DNA of 29,527 bases from Fodinibacter sp038258215. GTDB taxonomy: Bacteria > Actinomycetota > Actinomycetes > Actinomycetales > Dermatophilaceae. Shown here one piece after another: positions 7,640-17,465 of this stretch. The stretch is from the NCBI GenBank assembly GCA_038258215.1, contig JBBSQC010000045.1, positions 1 through 29,527 on the forward strand, given 5' to 3'. The position numbers were made by a program, and so were the translations under genes. Below the pieces are notes generated by a model. That model worked only from the letters and a program-made list of their open reading frames with translations. It did no database searches and was not told where the DNA came from. Position 1 is the first letter of the stretch; each line of letters opens with the position of its first letter.

Positions 7640-8557
7640 TCAGCTGGCGTCGTCGTCGGCGACCGTGCGCAGGAAGTTCTCGAACTCGGCACCGAGCTGG
7701 TCGGCCGACGGGATCTCGGAAGCCTCCGTGGCGAGCAGGTTGGGGCGCTGCTGGCCCTCCAGGAAGGCGTCGTACTGCTGCTCGAGGGCCGCCACCACGG
7801 CTCGAGCCTCGTCGTTGCCCTCGACCTCCGAGGCGATGGCCCGCTGGTTGACGCCGGCCTTGGCCACGAGGTCGTCGTTGGGCAGGTTGAGCCCGGTGAC
7901 GTCGACGATGGCGTTGAGCGCGGCCAGCGCGCCCTCGGCGAACTCGGAGCCCGCGAGGTAGTGCGGCACGTGGATGGCGAACCCGACCGACGGGTGCCCG
8001 GACTCACCGAGCCGCAGCTCGAGCAGGGCACCGATGGAGCCGGGCACCTGGACGCGCCCGAAGGGTGAGCGCGCCTCGCCGATGAGGCTGGCGTCGGTGG
8101 CGTGGGCGGTCATGCCGACCGGCCGGGTGTGCGGGACACCCATCGGGATGCCGTGGGTGGTCACCACGAGGGTCACGCCGAGCCGCACGACGAGCTCGCG
8201 CACCGCCTCGACCACCCGCTCCCACTGGAAGTCCGGCTCGGGTCCGGTGAGCAGGTAGTAGGTCTGGCCGTCGCGGTCGCTGAGCCGGTGCAGGAGCATC
8301 GTCGGGTCCTCGTACTCCGCCCACCGGTTGGTGTCGAAGACCATGGCCGGGCGACGGGCCCGGTAGTCGAGGAGCTGGTCGATGTCGAAGGACGCGACGA
8401 CCTCGGGGTCACCGGTCTCGATGAGGTGCTCGCTGAGGAGACGCTGGATCTCACCGGCGTCGATGAAGTTGCCGAGCGCCACGACCAGCACCCCGGGGCG
8501 GGGCGCACTGAGGTCGGCATCGGTCTCGAAGCGGTAGAGCGAGGAAGGGTTCTGCAC
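7640..8557 (-). CDS. PAC2 family protein
   Basis: This 305-residue protein is of the PAC2 (proteasome assembly chaperone 2-like) family. Actinobacterial members are common but their role, including any link to the bacterial proteasome, is not firmly shown. Recognisable stretches are PGVLVVALGNFIDAGEIQRLL near the N-terminus, VVASFDIDQLLDYRARRP, the central YYLLTGPEPDFQW, THGIPMGVPHTRP and the C-terminal helical part ending in acidic residues. There is no signal peptide. The start is GTG 8557 with AAAGG about nine bases upstream. It is convergent with the polymerase-like gene (21 bases between stops) and divergent from the DUF1254 gene. Confidence 0.92.
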   Translation of the reverse strand: MQNPSSLYRFETDADLSAPRPGVLVVALGNFIDAGEIQRLLSEHLIETGDPEVVASFDIDQLLDYRARRPAMVFDTNRWAEYEDPTMLLHRLSDRDGQTYYLLTGPEPDFQWERVVEAVRELVVRLGVTLVVTTHGIPMGVPHTRPVGMTAHATDASLIGEARSPFGRVQVPGSIGALLELRLGESGHPSVGFAIHVPHYLAGSEFAEGALAALNAIVDVTGLNLPNDDLVAKAGVNQRAIASEVEGNDEARAVVAALEQQYDAFLEGQQRPNLLATEASEIPSADQLGAEFENFLRTVADDDAS

Positions 8558-8697
8558 GGCACAAGCCTTTCACGACGGGCCAATCGTCTGGTGTCAACGC
8601 CCGGGTGCCCCTCGGGGATTCCCGCGCCTCGATCGCTGCGCTCCCTTCGTCCGGGCGAGCGGTGGCAGCGGGCGACGCTCGACATCAGGGTGTCGCA

Positions 8698-10122
8698 ATG
8701 AGCGCTCCGACGGACGTCCCTGACGGCTACAACACCCCGATCCCGAGCACGATCCTCACGCCGGACCGGGTCGAGACCCGGATCGGAATGCTGGAGTTCA
8801 CTGACGGCTTCCCCAGCGACCAGACGGCCGCGACGGTCTTCGACCACCTCGACTTCTTGAGGGCGGTCGAGGTGTTCCTCCAGTGTGTCCCGGCCGCCTC
8901 GATGGATGGCCTGCGAAGGGGCTTGGCCGACATCGGCTGCGACGCCGCCCAGAAGATCGCGATCGCCGACTCCCTCCTGGACTCCAACCCGCTGTTCCTG
9001 ACGGGCAACACCGACACCGTCTACGCGATCGCGATGCTTGACCTGCACCGGGACGGTCCGACGGTCGTGCAGTTCGTGACCGACATGGGCGCGCCCGGAC
9101 CCGACCGTGGCCTTGGCGGTGACTACCTGCTGGTGCCTCCCGGATTCGACGGGGACATCCCGGATGGCTACCACGTGGCTCATTCGCGGAGCTACACCAA
9201 CCTGCTGGCACTGCGCGGCTTCCTCGTCGACGGTGCGACCGATGTTGCGACGGCGACGTTCACTGACGGCGTCAAGATCTATCCGTTGTCAGCTGCGGAC
9301 GAGCGCCCGGTGATGGAGTTCATCTCCCTCTCCGGCAGGGTGTTCAACACCATCCACGCGAATGACCAGAGCTTCTACGACGAGGTCGCGCACGTGATCG
9401 CGCACGAACCGATCGAGATGGTCGATCCCGAGACCCGGGGCCTGCTCTCCTCCATCGGCATCCACAAGGACCGTCCCTTCGAGCCCGACGAACGGTTGCG
9501 CGCCACGCTCGCCGACGCCGCGGCGGTCGGGAACGCCACCGCACGAGCGATCTGCTTCCAGACCAGGGATCGGCGTGCCTCCATCTACGAGGACCGCGCG
9601 TGGAAGACCGGCTTCGTCGGCGGCGACTACCGGTGGCTCGATGGTGACGGGCGCGGCGGACGCAACATGGACGCCAGAACGCTGTTCTTCTACCAGGCCA
9701 CCCTGAACACCCCGGCCATGGCCCTGGAGATGGTGGGCGTCGGCTCCCAGTACGCGCTCACGGAGCGGGACGCCTCTGGCACGTACCTGCACGGGAGCAA
9801 CACCTACCGCCTCACCCTTCCCCCCGACGTCCCCGCCAAGGACTTCTGGTCGCTGGTCGTCTACGACCCCCAGACCCGCTCGGAGCTGCAGACCGGCCAG
9901 CCCCTGCCGAGCCGAAGCAGCGAGAACAACCGCGACGAGCTCACCTACAACGACGACGGATCCATCGACCTGACCTTCGGGCCCGAGGCGCCCACTGACC
10001 GCCGCGGCAACTGGATCCAGACGGTGCCGAGCAAGAGCTGGTACGCGATCCTGCGCCTGTACGGACCGCTGGAGCCGTGGTTCGAGAAGACCTGGGTCCC
10101 CAACGACATCGAGCAGCTCTGA
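8698..10122 (+). CDS. DUF1254/DUF1214 domain protein
   Basis: This 474-residue protein has an N-terminal DUF1254 domain (about residues 50-170, with DSNPLFLTGNTDTVYAIAMLDL and GGDYLLVPPGF) and a C-terminal DUF1214 domain (about 350-470, with LHGSNTYRLTLPPDVPAKDF, WSLVVYDPQTRSELQTGQP and SWYAILRLYGPLEPWF). The family is widespread and of unknown function. Many members are exported, but this one shows no signal peptide, so it is probably cytoplasmic. The ATG at 8698 follows a weak AGGG. Base composition is visibly lower in GC than in hrpA and the polymerase gene on either side (about 60% in the lines I counted), so it may be a later acquisition. The 140-base gap before it contains no other gene. 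Confidence 0.9.
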   Translation: MSAPTDVPDGYNTPIPSTILTPDRVETRIGMLEFTDGFPSDQTAATVFDHLDFLRAVEVFLQCVPAASMDGLRRGLADIGCDAAQKIAIADSLLDSNPLFLTGNTDTVYAIAMLDLHRDGPTVVQFVTDMGAPGPDRGLGGDYLLVPPGFDGDIPDGYHVAHSRSYTNLLALRGFLVDGATDVATATFTDGVKIYPLSAADERPVMEFISLSGRVFNTIHANDQSFYDEVAHVIAHEPIEMVDPETRGLLSSIGIHKDRPFEPDERLRATLADAAAVGNATARAICFQTRDRRASIYEDRAWKTGFVGGDYRWLDGDGRGGRNMDARTLFFYQATLNTPAMALEMVGVGSQYALTERDASGTYLHGSNTYRLTLPPDVPAKDFWSLVVYDPQTRSELQTGQPLPSRSSENNRDELTYNDDGSIDLTFGPEAPTDRRGNWIQTVPSKSWYAILRLYGPLEPWFEKTWVPNDIEQL

Positions 10123-10136
10123 CCGTGTCCTGGGGC

Positions 10137-10154
10137 CCGGGGGTCAGCCCCCGG
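10137..10154. terminator. Strong hairpin between convergent DUF1254 and hrpA genes
   Basis: A perfect seven-base-pair stem CCGGGGG/CCCCCGG with the four-base loop TCAG lies 15 bases after the DUF1254 stop and overlaps the end of hrpA, whose stop codon falls in the loop. No T-run follows on either strand, so it would be a GC-rich, U-tract-less bidirectional terminator. Confidence 0.45.
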
Positions 10155-13100
10155 ATGCCCCCCGGGTGTTCCCCGCCACGGCGGCGATCGCGGTCAGGGC
10201 GCGCTTCTCGGACACCGGGCGTGACGTGCCCAGCGTCTGCGCGAAGAGACTGACCCGCAGCTCCTCGATCAGCCAGGCGATGTCGGCGACCTCGGCCGAC
10301 CGTCGCCGCGGAGCGGGCAGCCCGTCAAGCAGGTCGGCGTACGCCGTCTCCACCGCGTCGATGCTGAGCTGGAGCACCGCTTCGCGCGGGTTGGTGGCGG
10401 CTCGCTCCAGGCGGTGCAGGGCCGCCCGCAGGTAGCGCTGGAGGTCCCCGAGGCGATCCACCCCGGTCGCGGCCACGAACCCCGGCCCGACGAGCCCCTC
10501 GACCTGCGCCGCGACGTCCGCGCGGGTGGCCGAGGTGCGGGACGCCGCAGCGCCCGAGGCGAGGGCGTCGAGGGTGCGCCGCACCTGGGCGCGCAGGGCG
10601 AGCACCGGCTCGACGGCCTCGACCACGGCGAGCACGCGGGTGGCGGAGTGGGTGCGCACGGCGGCCAGCGCCGCGGCATACGCCTCCCGGGTGCGCAGCG
10701 GCCCGCTCACGTGCTCGGCGACGATGGCGTCGACGGCGGCGTCGAGGCAGTCCTGGAGCAGGGCGGGCACCGAGCCGTGCGGGTTGTCGGCGAGGGCGAG
10801 CTTCTGGGCGTTGGTGAGACGGGCGAGCACCCGCTTCCACGGGGCGGTGGTGCCCAGCAGCAGGAGGCGGCGCACTCCTGCCCGGTGTGCGGCCTCGGCG
10901 GTGCCGGCGTCGGGGAGGACGCGCAGCGCCACGCTGCTGCCCTCGTCGACGAGCGCTGGGTAGCCGACGACGCTCTGCCCCCCGACCCTCCCCTCGAAGG
11001 TCTCGGGGACGTCATCGAGGTTCCAGGTGGTCAGACCGGTGCGCTCCAGCGAGGCACCGGCCCGCGCCATCCCCTCGCGGACGGCCCCGCCCGCGCTCGG
11101 GCGTAGGGCCTCGAGGTCCTTGCCGCGCGCGACCACCCGACCCCCGGCAGCCTCGATGCTGAACGTGACGCGCAGGTGGTCCGGCACTCGCGAGAGGTCC
11201 CACTCCCCCGGCGCGATGCCCACCCCGGTGCGCGCCCGCAGCACCCTGGCCAGCTCGTCGGTGAACGAGCCCCGTGACGGGTCGGCCTCTGCGAGTGCGG
11301 CCCTGGCGTGGTCGGGAGTGGGCACGAAGTGCCGGCGGGTCGCCTTCGGCAGCGACTTCAGGAGGGCGACGGCGAGGTCGTCGCGCAGGCCGCCGACCTG
11401 CCAGTCGAAGCCCTCGTCGCGCACCCGGTTGAGCACCGCCACCGGCACGTGCACCGTCACGCCGTCGGCCGCCTCCCCCGGAGAGAACTGGTAGGTCACG
11501 TCGAGCTCGAGGTCACCCTGGGTCCAGGTGCGGGGATAGTCCGAGGCGGACACGCCGTCGCCGGCATCGGAGGTGAGCAGCTCCTCGGTGAGCGTGAGCA
11601 GGTCGGGGCGCCGACGCCGCTCCCCGCGCCACCACCGGTCGAAGTGCCGCTCGCTCACCACGTCGGGCGGGATCCTGGCCTCGTAGAAGGCGTGGACCAC
11701 CTCGTCGTCGACGACGATGTCCCGGCGCCGGGCCCGCTCCTCCAGCTCGGCCACCCGCGCCAGGGTGCGGAGGTTGTCTCGCCAGAACTCGTGGCGGGTG
11801 TCCCAGTCGCCCTCGACGAGGGCGCTGCGGACGAAGATGTCGCGAGCCGCCTCGGGGTCGATCCGCGCGTACTGGATGGTGCGGTCGGTGACCAGCGGGA
11901 CGCCGTAGAGCGTGACCCGCTCGGTGGCGACGGCCGCGCCCGCCTTCTTGCTCCACCGTGGCTCGCTGACGTGCCGCGCGACGACGTGGGCACCCGCCTC
12001 CTCCGCCCACTCCGGCTCGATGGCCGCGTTGACCCGGGCCCAGAGCCTGGTGGTCTCGACGAGCTCGCCCGCCATGACGACGTCGGGCTGCTTGCGGAAC
12101 AGGCCCGATCCGGGGTTGATGCCGAACCGGGCACCCCGCGCGCCGGCGTACTCGCGCTTGGTCTGGTCGCGGACCCCGACGTGCGAGAGCAGGCCGGTGA
12201 GCAGGGCCCTGTGGATGGTGTCCCAGTCCGGCTCGGCATCACGAGCCGAGGTCGCGAGGTCGGGGTCGATCCGAGCCGAGCGACAGGCGTGGCGCAGTTG
12301 GGAGTGCAGGTCCTGCCACTCCCTGATCCGCAGGTAGTGGAGGTACTCGCTCTTGCAGGTGCGACGGAACGCGCTGTGCGAGAGGGCTTTCTGTTGGTCC
12401 TTGAGGTAGCGCCACAGGCTGTGGAGCGACGCGAAGTCCGACGTCTCGCTCTTGAAGCGGGCGTGCGACTGGTCGGCCTGGGCCTGCTTGTCGACCGGCC
12501 GTTCCCGCGGGTCCTGGATCGAGAGCGCCGCGACGATGACGAGCACCTCGCGGGTGCAGCCCAGCCGCCCGGCCTCGATGACCATCCGGCCGAGCCGCGG
12601 GTCCAGGGGCAGCCTGGCGAGGGTGCGCCCGGATGCCGTGAGCCGCCGGCCCCGCCCCCGGCGCTGGCCCTTCCCCTGCTCCCCGGTCGCGAAGGCCCCG
12701 AGCTCCTCGAGCAGCCGGATGCCGTCGGCGACCTGACGAGGGTCCGGGGCGTCGATGAAGGGGAACCGGGCCAGGTCACCGAGACCGAGCGAGGTCATCT
12801 GCAGGATGACGGCCGCCAGGGAGGTGCGCTGCACCTCGGGCTCGGTGAACTCCGCGCGCGCCTCGTGGTCCTCCTCCGAGTAGAGCCGGATGCACACGCC
12901 CGGGGCGACGCGGCCGCAGCGGCCGGCTCGCTGGGCGGCGCTCGCCCGGCTCACCGGCTCGATCGGCAGGCGCTGGACCTTGGTGCGCTGGCTGTAGCGC
13001 GAGATCCGCGCGGTGCCGGTGTCGACGACGTAGCCGATGCCCGGGACGGTGAGGGAGGTCTCGGCGACGTTGGTGGCCAGGATGATCCGTCGGCCGCCGG

Positions 13101-14001
13101 CGCGGTGGAAGACCCGGTGCTGCTCGGCCGCCGAGAGCCGAGCGAAGAGTGGAAGCACCTCGGTGCCCGGGAGCCGCAGCCCCGTCAGCGCCTCGGCGGC
13201 GTCGCGGATCTCCCGCTCCCCGCTGAAGAAGACGAGGATGTCGGTCGCGTCCGGGCTGGGTGGCGCCTCGGTCCACAGCTCGGTCACGGCATCGACGACC
13301 CCGGTGACCTGGTCGCGCTCGGCCGTGACGTGCCGTCCGGGGTCGAGCTCCAGGAGCGGCCGGTAGCGCACCTCGACGGGGAAGGTGCGGCCGGACACCT
13401 CGATGACCGGCACCTCGCGCACCACCTCGCCGCGCTCGTCGGTCGCGAAGTGGTGCGCGAAACGGGCGGGGTCGATGGTCGCCGAGGTGACGATGACCTT
13501 CAGGTCGGGACGGCGCGGGAGCAGCTGCTTGAGGTAGCCGAGGATGAAGTCGATGTTCAGGCTGCGCTCGTGCGCCTCGTCGATGACGATCGTGTCGTAG
13601 CGGCGCAGGTCGCGGTCGCGCTGGAGCTCGGCGAGCAGGATGCCGTCGGTCATCACCTTCACCCGCGTGGTGTCGCTGCTGTGGTCGGTGAACCGCACCT
13701 GGTAGCCGACCAGCTCGCCGAGGTCGACCTGCAGCTCCTCGGCGATCCGCTCGGCGACCGAGCGGGCCGCGATCCGCCGGGGCTGGGTGTGACCGACCTG
13801 GCGACCGCCCGCGCCGAGTCCGAGCTCGAGGCACATCTTGGGCAGCTGGGTGGTCTTGCCCGAGCCGGTCTCGCCGGCGATGACCACCACCTGGTGGTCG
13901 CGGATCGCAGCGAGGATGTCCTCGCGCCGTTCGACGACCGGGAGGTGCTCGGGGTACCTCAGCCGCGCGGCGTCGACGGCGTCGACGGGCGGAGCGGGCA
14001 T
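10144..14001 (-). CDS. hrpA: ATP-dependent RNA helicase HrpA (DEAH box)
   Basis: This 1285-residue DEAH-box helicase has the length usual for full-size bacterial HrpA. In E. coli HrpA acts in mRNA processing and rescue of stalled ribosomes. Motif I is GETGSGKT (43-50), motif Ia TQPRRIAARSVAERIAEEL (72-90), motif II DEAH (141-144), motif III SAT (173-175) and motif VI QRAGRCGR (357-364). These are followed by the winged-helix and ratchet (HA2) region, an OB fold, and the long C-terminal DUF3418 region typical of HrpA (about 700-1280). ATG 14001 begins just before the conserved YPEHLPV segment. TATCCT lies seven bases upstream with no Shine-Dalgarno sequence, suggesting a leaderless mRNA. Confidence 0.97.
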   Translation of the reverse strand: MPAPPVDAVDAARLRYPEHLPVVERREDILAAIRDHQVVVIAGETGSGKTTQLPKMCLELGLGAGGRQVGHTQPRRIAARSVAERIAEELQVDLGELVGYQVRFTDHSSDTTRVKVMTDGILLAELQRDRDLRRYDTIVIDEAHERSLNIDFILGYLKQLLPRRPDLKVIVTSATIDPARFAHHFATDERGEVVREVPVIEVSGRTFPVEVRYRPLLELDPGRHVTAERDQVTGVVDAVTELWTEAPPSPDATDILVFFSGEREIRDAAEALTGLRLPGTEVLPLFARLSAAEQHRVFHRAGGRRIILATNVAETSLTVPGIGYVVDTGTARISRYSQRTKVQRLPIEPVSRASAAQRAGRCGRVAPGVCIRLYSEEDHEARAEFTEPEVQRTSLAAVILQMTSLGLGDLARFPFIDAPDPRQVADGIRLLEELGAFATGEQGKGQRRGRGRRLTASGRTLARLPLDPRLGRMVIEAGRLGCTREVLVIVAALSIQDPRERPVDKQAQADQSHARFKSETSDFASLHSLWRYLKDQQKALSHSAFRRTCKSEYLHYLRIREWQDLHSQLRHACRSARIDPDLATSARDAEPDWDTIHRALLTGLLSHVGVRDQTKREYAGARGARFGINPGSGLFRKQPDVVMAGELVETTRLWARVNAAIEPEWAEEAGAHVVARHVSEPRWSKKAGAAVATERVTLYGVPLVTDRTIQYARIDPEAARDIFVRSALVEGDWDTRHEFWRDNLRTLARVAELEERARRRDIVVDDEVVHAFYEARIPPDVVSERHFDRWWRGERRRRPDLLTLTEELLTSDAGDGVSASDYPRTWTQGDLELDVTYQFSPGEAADGVTVHVPVAVLNRVRDEGFDWQVGGLRDDLAVALLKSLPKATRRHFVPTPDHARAALAEADPSRGSFTDELARVLRARTGVGIAPGEWDLSRVPDHLRVTFSIEAAGGRVVARGKDLEALRPSAGGAVREGMARAGASLERTGLTTWNLDDVPETFEGRVGGQSVVGYPALVDEGSSVALRVLPDAGTAEAAHRAGVRRLLLLGTTAPWKRVLARLTNAQKLALADNPHGSVPALLQDCLDAAVDAIVAEHVSGPLRTREAYAAALAAVRTHSATRVLAVVEAVEPVLALRAQVRRTLDALASGAAASRTSATRADVAAQVEGLVGPGFVAATGVDRLGDLQRYLRAALHRLERAATNPREAVLQLSIDAVETAYADLLDGLPAPRRRSAEVADIAWLIEELRVSLFAQTLGTSRPVSEKRALTAIAAVAGNTRGASGG

Positions 14002-14008
14002 GGGGCCA

Positions 14009-14014
14009 AGGATA
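14009..14014 (-). promoter_or_regulatory. -10 element giving a leaderless hrpA transcript
   Basis: TATCCT on the minus strand is followed by seven bases and then the hrpA ATG. No ribosome binding site is present, so transcription likely begins at the start codon. Confidence 0.5.
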
Positions 14015-14025
14015 GGTGGGCGTCA

Positions 14026-15246
14026 TCACGGGGCCGTGCGCCCGGTCAGCGGTGCCGATGGTGGCGCGTCGTCGGTGCGGCGCTCGACGACCTTCCGGCC
14101 GACCTTCTCGCCCCCCAGCAAGGTCACCCCCCCGATGTACATCGCCTGCGGTCCCCTGCCCCCCGCGGTGGCCATCCGCAGCTGGTCGCGGAAGGCGGTG
14201 TCGGCCCGGGCCCGCGCCGCGGCCTTGACCCGCCGGGCAGCGCGTGCGCTCGCGGCGCGCACCTCGGCGACGGTCCGGGGTGGGTTGGTCGTGCGGGCCA
14301 GCGGGGGCCCACCCGTCAGGTGGCTCGGGGTGCCACGGGGCGGCGGCACGTCGAAGATCTTGCGCACCTTGGCGATCCGCGCCTGCACGGTGGCGGCGCT
14401 CCCGAGGAGCATCCGCTCCGAGGGACTGAGCGAGCGCATCGCCCTGATGCCGTCGACCGTCATCTCGGCGCCCGCCGAGCTCCCGGAGCGCATGATCCTG
14501 CCCGCGGTGCCCATCGCGATCAGGCCGGCTTCGAGGCCCAGCTGCTCGAGGTCGCCCTCGCCGTAGAGGAGGAGGAGCGACGCGTCGGCGCCGAACGCGA
14601 GCACGTCGCCGGCGAGCGCCAGGGGGGCGAGCTCGGGCGCCACCAGGGCTGCCACCCCGACGGCCCCGATGCCGTGCCCGAGGCTGCTCGCGCCGGTGGT
14701 GAACCGGTAGAGCAGCGAGTCCGCGATGGAGTCCTCGGACAGCCCGGACAGGGTCGCCGCACAGTGACGGTCGGCGTCGTGGAACGTCGAGGAGGCGGCC
14801 GCGTGCCGGGACCGGGCCGTGGCCTGGATCTCGGCCTGCTGGATCTGCAGGGCCCTCAGGCCGGCCACCTGCGGGTCTGCCTCGGTGGCCCCCGCGGCGA
14901 CCAGCGCATAGACCCGCTCCTCGAGCACCGCGTAGGCGTGCTGGGCCTCGTCGTGCTCGCGCACAGCCGGCTCGATGACGGCCTGGGCATCCTCCATCGC
15001 GGCGGCGAGGGAGCGCAGGGGCGCCACTGCGCCTCGAAACCGGTGAGCGACGGCGTCGAGCACCCCGGGCGCCTCGCCGATCCTGGCCCCGAAGGCGTCA
15101 CCGGCCGGCCCGTCCCACACCGCGCCCTCACGCAGGCGCACCAGCGCCCCCGAGAGCCCGCCGAGGCGCTCGGCGGTGGCGGCACAGCTCGAGGCGAGCA
15201 CCAGCACCGCCCCTGGGTCCCCCGGCAGGGGGTGCAGCACGGTCAC
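14026..15246 (-). CDS. Putative type VII-secreted protein with WXG-type N-terminus
   Basis: This 406-residue protein of unknown function has an N-terminal helical hairpin resembling the T7SS-signal/WXG100 class: W44-D-G46 followed by PAGDAF (48-53), with long helices on either side. A coiled-coil-like stretch covers about 80-160. Two hydrophobic segments, GAVGVAALVAPELAPLALAGDVLAF (about 195-220) and LEQLGLEAGLIAMGTAG, are followed by a basic C-terminal half. I recognise no toxin or enzyme motif at the C-terminus. It starts at GTG 15246, overlapping the stop of the upstream WXG100-like gene by four bases (GTGA), which means translational coupling. No ESX core genes (EccC, EccD and so on) are in the window, so export by a type VII system is inference from the N-terminus. 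Confidence 0.75.
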   Translation of the reverse strand: MTVLHPLPGDPGAVLVLASSCAATAERLGGLSGALVRLREGAVWDGPAGDAFGARIGEAPGVLDAVAHRFRGAVAPLRSLAAAMEDAQAVIEPAVREHDEAQHAYAVLEERVYALVAAGATEADPQVAGLRALQIQQAEIQATARSRHAAASSTFHDADRHCAATLSGLSEDSIADSLLYRFTTGASSLGHGIGAVGVAALVAPELAPLALAGDVLAFGADASLLLLYGEGDLEQLGLEAGLIAMGTAGRIMRSGSSAGAEMTVDGIRAMRSLSPSERMLLGSAATVQARIAKVRKIFDVPPPRGTPSHLTGGPPLARTTNPPRTVAEVRAASARAARRVKAAARARADTAFRDQLRMATAGGRGPQAMYIGGVTLLGGEKVGRKVVERRTDDAPPSAPLTGRTAP

Positions 15247-15530
15247 CGACCACCGCCGACCAGGGACCGGGTCACACCGGCCTCGGTGTCGAGGTAGAGC
15301 CCGCCCGCTTCGACGGCGGCGTCACCGAGGTCGACCAGCGCCCCGCCAAGGGACAGCCGGGCGTGCCGCCAACCGCCGAGCAGCTCCTCGAGGGCCGGTC
15401 CGCTCGCCCCCGGCCCGAGGGCCCACCGGTCGGCACCGGGGTCCCCCATCGCCGCCAGGCTCGCGGCGACCTCGGCCAGGGACTCCCCCAGGCCGAGGAC
15501 CCCCTCCGGATCCACCCGCACCGTCGTCAT
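15243..15530 (-). CDS. Small WXG100/ESX-like protein
   Basis: This 95-residue, mostly helical protein has the size of WXG100-type partners. It has two predicted helices separated by LGGWRHARL (a W near the turn, but not a strict WxG). Its position immediately upstream of, and coupled by a GTGA overlap to, the larger WXG-containing protein suggests the two form a heterodimer. The start is ATG 15530, with GGTGG six bases upstream; GTG 15539 is a less likely alternative. I could not name a specific family, so the call rests on length, helical pattern and context. Confidence 0.65.
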   Translation of the reverse strand: MTTVRVDPEGVLGLGESLAEVAASLAAMGDPGADRWALGPGASGPALEELLGGWRHARLSLGGALVDLGDAAVEAGGLYLDTEAGVTRSLVGGGR

Positions 15531-15570
15531 GTCGACCACCGTAGGCAGGTGTGCCGACGATCAGCCGAAG

Positions 15571-15579
15571 TTATCCACA
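15571..15579 (+). other. Perfect DnaA-box consensus TTATCCACA
   Basis: TTATCCACA on the plus strand coincides with the TAA stop codon of the NTF2-like gene. It is isolated and not part of a box cluster. Confidence 0.45.
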
Positions 15580-15936
15580 GGGCGTCTGCGTGTAGAGCGC
15601 GAGGCGCCACCCGTCATCCGTCGTGACGTAGACACTGCTCATCGCACACACGACGTCGTCGGCACCGTCGCGACGGGCGGTCCCCCGGTAGACCAGCGCG
15701 GCACCGGCGCCGACCATGACCAGTCGCACGTCGTCGATCGAGTAGGAGTCCCACGTCGGGGCCTGCGCCAGGGCGCTGGACACCTCCTCGCGGCTCATCA
15801 CCTGACCGTTCGCCAGGAGCATGAGCCCGTCGTCGGTCAACATCGCCCCGTAGAAGTCCGACCCGCTCCCGTCGCAGAGCGAGTCCCACCCCCGGCGCTC
15901 GAGGTCGGTCAGCGCTTCGGTCAGCTCGTCAGCCAT
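15571..15936 (-). CDS. NTF2-like (SnoaL/DUF4440-type) protein
   Basis: This 121-residue single-domain protein follows the NTF2-like cone fold: N-terminal helix LTEALTDLERRGWDSLCDG, then DFYGAMLTDDGLMLLANGQVMSREEVSSAL, and strands SIDDVRLVMVGAGAALVYRGTARRDG and VYVTTDDGWRLALYTQTPC. This arrangement is typical of DUF4440/SnoaL-like proteins, which include isomerases, hydrolases and non-catalytic ligand binders. The substrate is unknown. The ATG at 15936 has TAGCGT six bases upstream and only a GAGG directly abutting it, so the mRNA is probably leaderless. The stop codon forms part of a perfect TTATCCACA on the plus strand. Confidence 0.85.
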   Translation of the reverse strand: MADELTEALTDLERRGWDSLCDGSGSDFYGAMLTDDGLMLLANGQVMSREEVSSALAQAPTWDSYSIDDVRLVMVGAGAALVYRGTARRDGADDVVCAMSSVYVTTDDGWRLALYTQTPCG

Positions 15937-15942
15937 CCTCGG

Positions 15943-15948
15943 ACGCTA
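15943..15948 (-). promoter_or_regulatory. -10 element giving a leaderless NTF2-like transcript
   Basis: TAGCGT (TANNNT) lies six bases before the ATG at 15936 on the minus strand, the spacing expected when transcription starts at the start codon. Confidence 0.45.
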
Positions 15949-15952
15949 CCGC

Positions 15953-15981
15953 CGCCCGCGCTCCGGGGGTGGGATCGGGCG
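15953..15981 (-). terminator. Possible terminator hairpin after metY
   Basis: CGCCCG and CGGGCG form a six-base-pair stem with a 17-base loop, nine bases downstream of the metY stop. No U-run follows. It sits just upstream of the NTF2-like gene's -10, so it could insulate the two genes. The long loop makes it weak. Confidence 0.3.
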
Positions 15982-15989
15982 CCGCGAGC

Positions 15990-17375
<1,386 letters not shown>

Positions 17376-17419
17376 CGGTCCTGCTCCCAACGTGTCTGGT
17401 GCGCCCGGCAGCGGCCCGA

Positions 17420-17465
17420 CGCACGGCATACGGCGTGCGCTGCGGGCGGTGACGACGGTGCCCGC
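17420..17465 (-). promoter_or_regulatory. Two hairpins between the SAM-IV aptamer and metY (putative expression platform)
   Basis: On the minus strand the 3' end of the aptamer (GCGGGC) can pair with GCCCGC 12 bases later (17442-17465). A second six-base-pair stem, CGCACG/CGTGCG with an eight-base loop, follows at 17420-17439. The first hairpin would compete with the aptamer's 3' element, which is the arrangement expected of a switch. No U-tract is present. Confidence 0.4.

Noticed and set aside
11308..15297. A very long plus-strand open frame (over 1300 codons) opposite hrpA and the WXG-type gene
   Set aside because: It is antisense to hrpA, whose helicase motifs are unmistakable. Its translation is Arg/Gly/His/Val-rich without motifs, the usual result of high-GC codon bias in the opposite frame.
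15571..15579. Origin of replication
   Set aside because: A single DnaA box without a box cluster, an AT-rich unwinding region, or dnaA/dnaN/gyrB neighbours.
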